64,000 nucleotides of DNA from Physcomitrium patens (Eukaryota > Streptophyta > Bryopsida > Funariales > Funariaceae). Both the position numbers and the translations under genes were made by a program. The notes below the pieces were generated by a model. The model ran no database searches. It saw only the letters and a list, made by a program, of their open reading frames with translations, and was not told the DNA's origin. The DNA lies in contig NC_037266.1 in assembly GCF_000002425.4 (NCBI RefSeq), positions 7,257,180-7,321,179 of the forward strand, written 5' to 3'. Below, piece after piece: positions 13,233 through 26,100 of this stretch (its first letter is position 1; each line of letters opens with the position of its first letter).

Positions 13233-13995
13233 TGTAGAATAGATATTAATTCGTTTTTGAAAGATATTGGTAAAATATATTAATAGTCCATATAATAGGA
13301 AATTCAAGAAGACAGATGAGTGATTTAGTTATTAAAAGTCGTTGATTACAGAATTATGGTTAAAATCCGGAGAATCAGGGGAAAGTATATAGGAGTTGTA
13401 GAAGTTAATTAAGGTGCCATCGCTGTGATAGTGTGAGCGCGGGTAAGCTTAGTGCTACCTCTTTTCTTTTGTTTGTTATTTTCTTTGAATAAGAGGATTG
13501 AGAGTTTCTGAATATTGTAAAGTGAATTATGGAATGGAAATGTGATTGGTATTATTTGAAAAGAAGAAAGATTGAATGTTGAAATCTGATTGTAGTTCAG
13601 CAGAGAGAATAAGTCTGTGTTTGTGTGAAACAATGTAATGTGAATGGCAGTTCTGTGTGAAGAATTCCAATAATTGGAACGAGGGTAATTGTGTGCTGAA
13701 AGTTGTGAGGGCGCAGTTTTACAATTGGAGATTATGAGGGTGAATATATTGGTGGAAATAGCAGTTATTGGTATGACTGAATTACTGTAAGGAAGAGATC
13801 GATAAGGTGAAGGAGGAGATTATAGTTTCTTTGTGTGTTCAGATATTGGAAATAGAGACGATACATTCAGGAGGTAATTGATTATGTGATCCTAACGTGA
13901 ACGCTTAAGCAACTAATCATTCTCCGTGTTCGAATCCCCCTACATGGATTTATTTTGGGAGGTTTCTTCCAAAATAAGTAAAACGAGCAATCACA
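13233..13995 (+). repeat. Element C 5' LTR
   Basis: It begins tgtagaatag and ends caatcaca, giving the canonical TG..CA ends. It is the same length (763 bp) as the 3' copy at 28863-29625. The two differ at scattered sites, most of which look like C/T or G/A transitions, so the insertion is not recent. ORFs on the opposite strand here are also present in the 3' copy and are simply LTR sequence. Confidence 0.95.
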
Positions 13996-13998
13996 TTT

Positions 13999-14016
13999 TG
14001 GCACCGCTGCCTGGGA
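13999..14016 (+). other. Element C primer-binding site, tRNA-Asp type
   Basis: The sequence tggcaccgctgcctggga starts three bases after the 5' LTR end. It resembles the primer site complementary to the 3' end of plant tRNA-Asp that is usual in Athila/Tat elements, with differences that are all transitions. The position and class of site support the non-chromodomain assignment. Confidence 0.75.
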
Positions 14017-14072
14017 GTGATAATAGCTTTGAATGTTAGGAATTAATTATCAAACGTGTCAAAAAATTGGTA

Positions 14073-17000
14073 ATGGAAGACGATTTCAGTAGTGTTTGAA
14101 GCAAGATTATAGTTAATAAGAACGAGAGCATTGTATCGAGGAAAATAAATTAATTGAGAGAAAGACAGGAAAGAGCACAAGAAAAGAACTTGCTTAGAGA
14201 GGAGCAAGAATGTAATCTTAAAAGCAAGCATCGACAGAATTGGATTAAACCATGGTTGCAAGCTTGTCGGCGCATCCGAACATATCAAGAACCGGATAAA
14301 CTGTTAATTTTGCAGTCATATGTACCGTTAGAAAAACTGCCAAGAACACTTGCGAAAATTTTTGTTAACATTCCAGTGGAAATCTTAAGGTCGTTAATTG
14401 AAAGAGAAGGAGGTATAGAAGAATTTGGTACTCTATTGGGTATTTTTTCAGTAAGGGGTACCGCTGAAATGAACAATAGTGGCTCTTCAGATTGGTACAA
14501 ATTGGTCGCCAATAGAGATAACTATATTGTATTTCAAAATTTAACATTTTCACTTGCAATTCAACTAATAAAACTAATTGCAAAAAATAACAATAAATCG
14601 AGGAGCACTGAGAACTCGGAAATTAGAATAAGGGAAAGCAGAGATTATTTTAAAAAAGAGTTTAGTGGAACAAGAAATTCAATGGCGTCAGGAGGACCAA
14701 CCATTTCGATTGCAGTACAAATGGGTGCAGTAGGCGATCGTATGACTAGTATCGCACCAATACCTACTTTTTGGAGATTTTCGGGTGCGGATCTCGATCA
14801 ACATTTGTCTTAGTTTCTTACAGCATGTGTAGCTAATAATGGCAGAACTGAAGATATTTGGTTGCGATGGCTGCCAGCAACCTTAAAAGATTTGGCATTT
14901 GAATGGTACAACCGCCAACCAGTGGATCAATTTCCGAATTGGGAAGCATTGAAGAATACATTTTTATCTCATTTTTGGCCAATTGGTTTTGAGGACCGCC
15001 TTCGAGAAAGGTTAATGAACAACAAAATGATCCTAGGAGAGGTGGTGGAATCGTACTATGGTCGAGTGGCTCATATACTCAGTAAGTGGCCGAATCACCA
15101 AATATCGGAGGCATTTATCTTATCCATATTAATCAATGATTTACATCCACCAGAGCTAAAAATGTTTGTAAAGGAAGCTCAACCTGTTACGGTGGCTGCA
15201 TCCCTTAATAGAGCCAAGGTTTGGAAGGAATGCCATTATGATCAGTTTTTAACTGCGGGAGCCACGATGATTTCAGTTCAAGGTAGATATCAAAATCCAA
15301 CTTAGAACGAATCAGTGTGTAGTTATCCACGGATGTTAAAAATAGTGGCCAATTCTAATACCAATATTCAGGGGCCAGTTAATGTCACCTCATTGCAAGC
15401 TATACTACTGAACGTGACAACAACGTATACTCCATATTTTCTGTATCAACAACAAGTATTAACTATGGTAGAGATACCAATAATGCCAGCTCTAAAAGAT
15501 TCCAATGAAACCTTGTTATTGAATTTGATGAAGAAAATGGAAGAAATAGCCGTCAATATGGTCAAAGATAAGGAGAAGAGACAAAAGCCTACCAATACTA
15601 GGACCAATGTATGGTACAGTAATTGTAAGGGCCATGGTCATTTTGTAACAGAATGCCCCTCATCGTCACAAATAATGGGTCAATGTACATTTTGCGGAGG
15701 AAAGCACCTAACAACAAATTGTTGGAATTGGCAAAGACAACAACAACAATTTAATAATCAGACCATGATCCCACCAACCTAGTGGGACGTCAATCAAGTA
15801 CAAACGGGAAATACATTTGGATGGAATAGAAATCAATTTAATCAACAAAATCGAGCATTCAATAACTTTCAAAGTTCCAATTTTAATCAGGGGTCTGCAT
15901 CGAACCCCCAGAACTACGGTAAGGAGCAGCAGAGGTATCAGTAATATGCTCCACTGACGTCATCAAATCAAGTTCTCTCAGTATGAACGGGACAACCAGG
16001 ACCATTTTCTAACCCTACATGGAACAAGCCTAGTATGTATATACCGGTGGAGGCACCCTATATGCCTGATGGGGATACAAAAAGACCACTTTGTTGTTTC
16101 CATTGCAGACAGATTAGTCATTATGCTAATGAATGTCCCAATTCCAGAGCCAGTGATGATTATGCATCAGTTTGTGGGAATTACAAGCAGTCCGGGCATA
16201 CGTATCAATAATGTAATGCTCCATTCAATGTTAATAATCGAGATCAGTAGATCCAAATCCAAAGAAAATTTGAGGAGATAAATCGAGGTCCTCAAGTTTC
16301 TCTGGTAAATCGAGTGGAATGTGTCCAAGCCGTTCTTATCCAGAGTTAGCAAAAGGAAAAAGGACCAATTCAACATTTGGGTAATCCCGATGCAAAAGAC
16401 CAATTTGATCCAATTAGGGGACTATCCAATCCAGGTCCTGTTATGGGCTTCGTACTCAGTATGAGACCTGACTCAGTGGCACAATCCAATGAGGTCCCAA
16501 TTATGAAGGCTTTGGTTGCGTTTCAAGCAGTTTTGATCTCTACGTAATTTGGAGAAACATCCTATCTATTGAAAGATCCTCTCGGGGGCAAGAATTCCAA
16601 GGAAGCCCTAGCTGTTGTTCAAATTCCGAGTCCAGGGCGGAAGAATATCTTACCTCACGGAGTTAAACTCAAACCAATGAAAAGAAAGAGGGTATTGGAA
16701 ATTACCCTAAATATGGAATCCTATGATATTTTGAAGGATCTGGACACTATTTGGCCTTCTATTTCTATGAAGCAACTTCTAGTGATCGCACTAGAGTACC
16801 GTTCTACATTGAATTCATCATTAACATGGCATAGGCACTGTAATAAAGAAGTTTGTGAAGTCAGTTTGAACCCTGATCTAGGTGCACCAACCATCAATGT
16901 TTTGATTGACGGTGTTATGATCTCGGGTGCTGAGGTAGATGGTGGTTCCATCATCAATTTAATAAACGCTGATACAATGGATGCTTTAGATTTGGAATAC

Positions 17001-20000
17001 TTAGTACCCACGACATTGGTATTACAGATGGCAGATTATAGCCGGATTAAATCAATGGGTATCTTACGGAGTGTTCAAACTATGATTATCGATATTACAT
17101 ATAAAATCGACTATATCATCTTTCGGTTATAATGTTTGACTTTATTATATCCAATTTTATTGGGACGACCCTGGCTTTATCAAGCAAAGGCCAAGAATGA
17201 TTGGGGTCGGGGTACTTTGACAATTGGCAAGGGCGGAGACAAAATGGTGTTATAAATGTACCCAGTATACTATCACGGGGAGTCTCAATTATCAGCATCT
17301 GAATTAACGTCGGACGATGAGCTTAGCTCCGATGACGATAAAGTAGCACCAATTATGGAGGTGCCCGTGGAGGCAGCACTACATCTTAGAGTGATGTACC
17401 AATGTGGAGGTCCGGGGGAGTACTTGATATACCCGACGGACTCGGAAAATTCGGATTATATTAGTACTGATTGGATGATCAAGTATGATGTGCACCATGT
17501 TAGTGCCCTGGACACAGGATTCAGTACTTCGTACATGTCGAACTTACCGACTGACTTTAAATGAGCGTGGGGGTTGAAATAGAATATCACCGTTGCACCT
17601 TTATGTCAAACTATCAACTTGGCGACTTTAGCAGAACCTCGGACAATTAAGGTCTACAAAGGTATTAAGGAACAAGAGTTGACTTGCTAGACCAAATTTT
17701 TCTTGCATCATAAATCCACTTTTGCTTGGACTTATGATGATTTAAAAGGTATTTCCGCTGAAGTTTGTGAGCATTGTATCATTTTAGAGGAGAACGCTAA
17801 ACCGATACGACAGAGGCAACATCGCTTAAATCCTAAATATTCTCTCATGGTGAAGGAGGAATTGGACAAGCTTCTTGCGATTGGTTTTATTTATCCAGTA
17901 CCAAATAGTGAGTGGATTTTTTCAATCATGATGGTGCCGAAAAAAAATAGAAAAATCCAAATTTCTCAGGATTTTTGGAAACTTAATGCGGCCACCAAGA
18001 AAGATTACTTCCCATTGCCCTTCACGGATAGTATATTGGACGCTGTAGCAGGTCATGAATGTTATTCGTTCCTAGATGGATTTTCTGCTTATAATCACGT
18101 TCAAATTGTAACGGAAGACCAGCTCAAGACAACCTTTACTACGGATTGGGGCACATTTGCTTATCGTGTGATGCCTTTTGGATTATGTAACACCCCAACC
18201 ACGTTTCAGAGAGTGATGACTCAGGCCTTCCAAGACTATCTTTGGCTATTTATGGAGATCTTTTTAGATGACTTCTGTGCATTCAGTACAAAACAAGATC
18301 ATCTTAATTGTCTTGGCAAATGCTTGGCTCAGTGCGCTAAGTTTGGGATATCATTGAACTTGGATAAGTATCAATTCAGTGTTCCGTTAGGAAAATTATT
18401 GAGACATATCGTCTCTAGCCGTGGTATCGCTATGGATCCGGACAAAGTGACACATATAATGAACTTGTCCAGACTAGAGATGGTCTCCGATGTTCGAGGG
18501 TTTGTCGGTCATGTCAGTTATTATCGACAATTTATTCGGTCGTTTGCAGTTATTTATCAACCTTTAATGAACTTATTAAAGAAACCTTCGTTAGATGGGA
18601 CTAGTCCCATCTGGACCATGGAGTGTACCATGGCCTTTGAAGCATTGAAGTCAAAATTGGTCTCTGCTCCAATATTGGTGGCCCCTCGTTGGACCGAGCC
18701 CTTTCATGTGTATGTTGATGCATCCAATGTGGCTATTGGATCGATGCTAAGTCAGAAAGATGACCAGGGTCTAGATCATCCTATCTATTATGCTAGTCGA
18801 CAATTGGTGGCTGCCGAACGTAATTACACTACTACTGAACGAGAAGCATTGAGTATGATATACTCGGTTCAGAAATTTTGGCACTATTTGCTTGGATATC
18901 CATTTGTCTTTTATGTGGATCATGATGCCCTCAAATACATGATTAATAAGCCTCAATTGAGTGGATGCATTGTTCGATGGGTGTTATTACTTCAAGAATT
19001 TAATTTTACTATCAATATACGACCAGGAAAGAAACATGCCAATGCGGATCACTTATCTTGATTGTCCAATATCTTGGGTAATGAGCCTAATAGTGATGCA
19101 CTTCCTGACGCATAGTTATTTGCCGTTGAAGTGATTACAACTGACTATAGTAAATTCATTCAATATCTGACATTTCAGACATTTCTACCTACATATAGTG
19201 AGAAACTCAAGAAACGATTGATTTTAAAAAGTGTACCGTATACGATGATGGGAGATGCCTTATATAAGCAAGGCCGGGATGGAATTCTACGACATTGCAT
19301 CTTTCCCAGTGAAGTATAATCGATACTAGAGGGATGTCATTTGGATAGTTGTGGTGGATATTTTGCGGGAGATAGTACTGCTCGCAAGGCTTTAATGGCC
19401 GGATATCGGTGGCCCATAATGTTTTCTGATGTGCACCAATTTGTTTGTCGTTGTGATCCCTGTCAATGAATTCATCGACCCATAGGTACTTCAGCAATGT
19501 CGTTAGTACCAATCTTGGCACAGACACCATTTAAAAAATAGGGAATTGATTTTGTTGGATCCATTGCACCAGCATCGAGACATGGACAAAAGTGGTATAT
19601 TATAGTCGCCACAAACTATGTAACCAAATGGGCGGAGGCTATTGCTACCCGTAATGATAATGCCAGTACGGTGGCCACTTTTCTATACGAGAATATTATT
19701 ACTCGATTTGGGTGTTTGAAGGAATTGGTTAGCAATTGCGGTACCCATTTCATAAATGCTACCATAGCAGCCTTGACGAACACATACAAAATCAAGCATA
19801 GGAAAACAACACCATATCATCCTCGGGCCAATGGGTAGACAAAAAAGACCAATGGTATTCTATGTAAGATTTTAACCAAAATAATTTCAGGCGTAGGAAC
19901 AAATTGGGATACTAAATTATTTGGAGCATTGTGGGCATATCGTACTGCATATAAAGTGACTATCAATTCCATACCATTCCAATTGGTATACAAGCAAGAA

Positions 20001-20393
20001 GCAATATTACCAATTGAATTGAAAGTTCAGAGTTTATGCATTGTGTTGGATGAATGTCTTGGAGATAAGGAATCACTCCAATATCGGTTGGCAGAGTTGG
20101 ATAAATTGGATGAAATACGGGCTACATCTCTCTTCAACATGGAAGCAACTCAAAAATGGCAGAAGAGTTACTATGATAGTAAACTGCGTTCGAAGAGTTT
20201 CATGCCCAATGATTTGGTATTGTTGTATGATAGCAGGTTTAATCATTTTTCGGGCAAATTTCAAGTTCGCTGGCATGGGCCATATCGTGTGATTGAAGGA
20301 TTTTTCAATGGGTCTATTCAATTGGAGGATTTCATGGGTCATCGTTTTAGTACCCACATTAAGGAGAATCAATTACGGTTATATCATACATAA
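14073..20393 (+). pseudogene. Element C gag-pol, single frame broken by stop codons
   Basis: All recognisable domains lie in one reading frame over about 2,100 codons. Gag (about 14160-15300) contains the retrotransposon gag core, with WLPATLKDLAFEWYN. A zinc-knuckle array follows at about 15610-16215. The protease region is near 16900-16960 (GAEVDGGSIINL; the usual aspartate triad is degenerate). RT is at about 17770-18400 with the FLDD box, RNase H at about 18690-19050 (YVDASN and YVDHDALKYM), and integrase at about 19330-20390 with a readable core and a C-terminal strand-rich end (NDLVLLYDSRFNHFSGKF). Stops interrupt it at about 14097, 14151, 14811, 15303, 15781 and several later sites. 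Most are explained by C-to-T changes at Gln or Arg codons or G-to-A at Trp. It is therefore inactive, but little rearranged. Confidence 0.9.
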
Positions 20394-20889
20394 AATCCGA
20401 GACGGGTTTTCAATTTTTGGAGGAGATCACGTCAAATGTACTTAAGATAGACCTAATTAAGTGCGTTAGGGTGTAGAGGCGGCTGAAATGATAGTTAGTA
20501 ATTACTAATATGTTAGATGGGACAGAGGTGAGAAACGGACAGTAGGGGTAACATGTCGTCGTTATCACCACTAGGTAAAAGAATAGGAGTGAGGCACCCA
20601 TTTACGATCATTCTCAGGTGTCGCATTCTATTATTGTTTCTTTTTGGTGTTACAATTTTGGGTGTTTCAGAGTATTGGAGCGTAGTATTGATGGTTAGAG
20701 CTTGAAAGAGTGTACGTCATGGCAATTGAGAGTACAAAGTGAGCTATAGATAGAGAGGAAAGTGGCTGAAATGTGAAAGCTAAATGCAATTTAGGACCAC
20801 CATCTGTAGTAATGGTTACGAATATGGAGCCTATGAAGTTGGAGATTTGCTGGACGCCAAGGAGAATACGAGATTTTTGAAACACGCAA
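20394..20889 (+). other. Element C spacer between integrase and the third ORF
   Basis: This is internal element sequence without a recognisable coding region. It probably holds the leader of the downstream ORF. I see no splice signals or promoter that I can defend. Confidence 0.4.
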
Positions 20890-22039
20890 ATGTTTCAATT
20901 TTTACAAAGATTAGATAGTTTGTCTTCTACTAATATGGCATTAGTGGAAGAATACATCGCGAATTATGACCCACATGATGGATCGAGCGTAATATAAGGA
21001 CGCGTTATCGATATTAATGAGAAGATCCTCAAAAAAGTACTGTTTCTTCTAGTCGGAGAGATTGTGGTGGGTATTGAGGAGTCCAATGACCTCCAATTAG
21101 GAAGTTATTTCAAAAGTGGCATGTCATCGTTTGAGAAGAACCAAGGTTGGCAGGCGGCTGAGGTAATTACACCAGAGCTCATGGAATGGTTGCGCTTCGT
21201 GCTGAGGCGTCTAGGGTTGTATCGACACAATACATATATGTCAAGATGATTAATGTTTGCAGCGGTAGGGACATTTGAAGGGATGGTGTTCAATTGAACA
21301 ACTTATGTAGCAACCCGTATTCATGTGGAAATGGGAGCCAAGCACAAAATAGGGAAGTTTACAGCGTTGCTATGTTTCAATTATGTGTATGCTATGATCG
21401 CGTACACATTGCGGCAAACATCGCTAGTAGAGGAAAGTTCTGAGCCAGTGCCAGTGCCTTTGCAGCAAAACGGAATTCGTTGGCACTGAAAGTCAATACA
21501 ACGGAGGTAATACATAAAATTGGAGAATCTAGTCGTCTAGTGGCACCAAAAATGGATCCGATTCGTTCAGTGGTGGAGGAGGAGAATGAAGTCCCGATGT
21601 TGTAAGATATCAATCAGTTAGCGTTTCCACAAGGCCGACTATCGAAAGGCATACATCTTAAAAATGCTCTATTGAAGTACATTTCGCAAATACATTGCAT
21701 AATATGAGCATTGGATGTAGAGGGCAGTGGTAAACAGGAATTAGAGGCAAGCAAAAAAGTGATATCAGAGCAGACCCAAAGAATTGAAGAGCAAGAACAG
21801 ATCATCCAAGCGAATGCAGAATCCAAGCTGTTAATGGAGTAAATATTGGGAAACAAAAGGAAGCTTGGAACAAAGAAAGAGAACGTATAGAGGAGACCCA
21901 CAGGCAAGAACTATTTCGGGCTCGCAATAATTCAATTTTGGAACTGCAAAAAGCGTAGGATCATTTGGTAATAGAACGAAAAAAGGCCCACTTATTGGGA
22001 CAAGAGAAATTGGTATTAAGTAACCAATACAGATGTGAA

Positions 22040-22600
22040 TGTCAAGGACAAGAACTCGATGAAAAAACAATTCAGACAAGTGAGCCTTCACTCAAAGAGA
22101 GGTAACAAAATATATATAAATAAGTATATATATTGAAAGAGAAACTGGAATGGCTATTGCCAAAAGACAAAAAAACTAGGGATCCTTGAAACTAGACTAG
22201 AAGCAAGAAAGGAGTTGACAAGAGTGAAGAAGCCTTCACTCTTGTCTCTATATATACTCTCTAATTAGGAGCTACGTGGCGACGTTCTATAGGACCTCCA
22301 ATATGTGTTGACTTAATAGGACACATGCCTTGACTTACAAGGCAATTATTTCTACGTGTGGGCCACATAGTTAGCTTGATCTTCAAGCTAACAACATGTA
22401 TGGCACATGGCCAACTTGTTGACCACGTTTCTAATCCAAAAATTCAATTAAAGATACCTATGAAGTCAAAACAACATCCAGGAAGTTTCTAAGAAGCTTC
22501 CATATTAAATATTATAGAACTAACTTACTTTTAACTAATTTTACTTACTTCTACCTATTTCTATATGTAATTATTAGCTTACATGATTATGGCCGTGATA
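22040..22600 (-). repeat. Element D 3' LTR (561 bp, long form)
   Basis: It has the same termini as the 5' copy but carries the additional 12-bp segment. Many single-base states match the 3' LTR of E rather than the 5' LTR of D itself. The polypurine tract (read on the minus strand, aaggggggggtaa) directly precedes it at 22601-22613. Confidence 0.93.
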
Positions 22601-22641
22601 TTACCCCCCCTTCTAGGGACGAGTTCTACGAAGAGCGGTCA

Positions 22642-23064
22642 TCATATGTTGAAGAAATCTATGATACGACAAATTATATTCGCCACATATTCTAATCTTT
22701 GTTCTCTTCGAAGATGATTGGTAGGGCCTCTCAACCATCGGTAGTGTCCCATACTAGGGCAGGAAGACCACCCAGTTATTTGATCATTTTTGAGGCCTTC
22801 ATAACTTCCTTCAAATAGAATATTTGGAACACCATCGGGAGTTGTTCCTACCTCTAGTATAATTACCAAACATCGGGAGTCCCTTCTCAAATCATGATAC
22901 CAAACGCATTGTATCTCGCCATCTATTCGAGGAATAACATGTCGTTCTTGAAGATCTTCATCTTGATTGCATCGTCTTAAAGGTTGTGACAATCGTAATG
23001 TCTCGTCCAACATGTACGCAAATGAAGGCTCTTGAATCGAATCTGCTAGTTGTTGGTTCTCCAT
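22642..23064 (-). CDS. Element D accessory ORF, 140 residues, uninterrupted, unknown function
   Basis: A complete frame begins MENQQLADSIQEPSF 94 bases after the pol stop and ends CRIIDFFNI just before the polypurine tract. It is the only uninterrupted long frame in D. The middle and end are the most conserved across copies (WYHDLRRDSRCLVIILEVG, then NILFEGSYEGL, then GHYRWLRGP, then EQRLEYVANII). No signal peptide, membrane segment, zinc finger or nuclease motif is visible. It lies in a different frame from pol, so it would need its own start or a spliced or re-initiated message. I do not recognise the family. Confidence 0.7.
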   Translation of the reverse strand: MENQQLADSIQEPSFAYMLDETLRLSQPLRRCNQDEDLQERHVIPRIDGEIQCVWYHDLRRDSRCLVIILEVGTTPDGVPNILFEGSYEGLKNDQITGWSSCPSMGHYRWLRGPTNHLRREQRLEYVANIICRIIDFFNI

Positions 23065-23158
23065 CTCCTGAGCGTCACTACTACAAAGAAGCTACGAACA
23101 AGAATTGAAAGTAGAATGTTATCTTGCCTAGATGTTGTTTCTTTTATAAAGAAGATTT

Positions 23159-26100
23159 TCATCTTGATTTTGATGGATGTCGTCGATGAAAAGCCTCCAT
23201 CGCCTTTGCTGCATTTGCAAGATTCTTTATTGGCTTCCATGTGCGTTCACTAATACCATATCTGTGCCAATGGACAACATATTCTAATTTATTTTGGCAT
23301 CGCCTTGAATCTAAGACTTCTTCTACTTCAAACTCTTCATTATTGTCTACTTCTATAGGAAGAGGTGGAGCTTGTCGTCTTCTTGGTATGTTTACTATCA
23401 TGTATGGTTCAAGAAGAGATACGTGGAATACTGGATAGATTTTCATTGACTCGAGTAGATGTAAACGATATGCAACTGGATTGATTTGTGCAGAAATAGA
23501 AAATGGTTCCAGCCTTCGATAGTCCAACTTGTCACATAGACAAGTGATCTTGATATTGCGACAAAGTAGCCATACCTTATCACCCAAGACGAATGATGGT
23601 TGTTCCTTTCGATAGACATCCGCATTGGCCTTTTGTTGTTCTTGAGCCTCTTTTAACTGCGCCTTCATCGTTGCATGTAGCTTTGATAAATGAATTGCCA
23701 AATCTTTCACAGTAGGATTATCAACTTTTGAAAAATCAAAAATATCAAGTCGTGGATGATAACCATAATTAGCAAAGAAAGGTGTTTATTTTGTAGAAGA
23801 GTGTACCGTGTTATTGTAAGCAAACTTTGCCAATGGCAAAAGAGTTGTCCAATCATCTTGTTGGTAATTAATGGTACATCTTAAATATTGCTCCAAAACT
23901 TGATTAACATGCTCCGTTTGTCCATCAGTTTGAGGATGGAATGCCGAAGATAGTTTTATATCTACTTTAAGAATTTTGAAAAGAGTCCGCCAAAAACTTG
24001 ATACAAATTGAGTTCCCCTATCTGATATAATATCCTTAAGTAATCCATGATAGCAATAGATATTGTCAAGAAAGAGCTTAGCTATTTCTTCACCTGTGAT
24101 AGATTTTGTACATGGTACAAAATGTGCCATCTTGGTAAAACAATCTACTATCATAAATATAGAGTCATAAGAACTTGAGATTGGAAGATCCGTGATGAAG
24201 TCCATAGAAACAGAAGACCATGGTTGTTCATGAATGGGTAATGGCTGAAGAAGTCCAAAAGGTCGATGACGAGGAGTTTTTGATCTTGAGCAAACATCAC
24301 ATGATTGTACAAAATCTTTAACTGCCTTTCATATTTGAGGCCACCAAAAATCCCTAGATATCAGCTCCAAAGTTTTATTATATCCAAAATGTCCTGCTGC
24401 TGGGAAGTCGTGACGAGCTTGAAGAACACGTAAACGTGCTTCTCCTTTTGGAATATATAGACGTCCTTTGAAATAGAGTAGGTTGTTCTTGAATTCAAAT
24501 TTAGATGGAACATGAGATTTAGAAGAATTATTCTTGATATCATGAACAAGAGGGTCTAAAGACATACTTAACTGGACTTGCTTAAAAAAAGTTAAATCAA
24601 CAGTCAATGTTGATTTTATTGCTCGAAGATGAAATTGTTGTGGCTTCAAGAGAACCGTTCTTTATTGCTCAAAAGCTGCATCTCCTTCTTTTGGTGCAAG
24701 ATAAGAACGTCTAGACAAGGCATCAGATAAACCTTGTTATTTTTCTAGCCGATAAGTGATGATGAACTCGAATCTTGATAAAGACATGCTCCAACGAGCT
24801 TAGCGATGATTTAATACTCATGCTGATATAAAATATTCGAGGTTCTTATGATCCGTATACACGGTGACTGGAGTAGAAGTGCCTTCTAGATAATGATGCC
24901 ATTCTTGAAAAGAATCCACAATTGCAAGAAGTTCTTTGTCGTGGATCTCATAATTGATTTCTGTTGCTGAGAATTTTCTTTAATGAAAGGCTATTGGATG
25001 AAGTTTATCATCTGTTCCCATTTGTGATAAAACCACACCTAGAGCAAAGTTCGATGCATCTATTTCCATAAAGAATGCTTTGAAAAAATCAACACGATAC
25101 AAGATTGGTGCAGAAACAAACGATGTCTTCAAAGATTCAAAAGCAACTTCCGCTTCTTGATTCCATTGGAGTTTGTCTTTACAAGTCAAATGTATAAGTA
25201 GAGCTGCAACTCGAGAGAAGTCTTTGATGAAGTTCCGATAGTAGTTGGCAAATCCCAAAAAACATTGGACATCTCTTATTTTTTTTGGGATCTTCCAGTC
25301 TATAATAGTTTGAACTTTCTTAGGATCCATCATAAGTCCATCATTTGAAATGATATAACCTAAGAAATCGACTTGAGTAGTGTGGAATACACACTTTTCT
25401 ATCTTGGCATAGAGTCCCTGCATCTCTTAATTTTTGTAACACACGACGAACATGAAGTTCATGTTCTTTTGGATTCTTAGAATAGATCAAGATGTCGTCT
25501 AGATAACATATCACAAAATCGTCCAAAAACTCTCGAAAAACATCATTCATTAGATGTTGAAAAGTTGTTGGTGCATTTGTAAGTCCAAAAGGCATGATGT
25601 TGTATTCAAAATGTCCATACCTAGTTCGAAACGCAGTCTTCCATTCATCTCCTTCTTTGATGCCTACTAGATTGTATGCTCCCTGAAGATCTATTTTTTT
25701 ATAGATCTTAGCTTGATTCAGCTCATCAAGAAGTCCGGATATTAAAGGTAGTGGATACCTGTTCTTGATGGTAATCTTGTTGAGTCCTCGATAATCAACA
25801 CACATCCGCAATGATCCATCTTTTTTTTTCACAAATAGAATTGGAGCTCCTGCCGAAGATTTAGAGTGGCATATAAAATTCTTGGCTAGATTTTCTTCAA
25901 TATACTTCTTGAGTTCAGCCAACTCATTTTGTGATAAACTATAGATTGGTCCGAATGGCGGTTGTGCTCTTTCTTGAAGGTCAATTGAGCAATCATAGGG
26001 ACGATGTTCCGGAAGTGTATCCGCATTCTTTTTTTCAAATACATCTTGAAATTCTTGATATTGGCTTGGAATGCCACTTGAAGTCTTTTCACCAATAGAA

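Noticed and set aside
13409-13633. Minus-strand ORF of 74 codons, repeated at 29039-29344
   Set aside because: Both lie within the two LTRs of element C and are duplicated LTR sequence without codon-level conservation beyond that.
16069-16281. Separate 70-codon ORF inside element C
   Set aside because: It is out of frame with gag-pol; the gag-pol frame here encodes zinc-knuckle motifs interrupted by stops.
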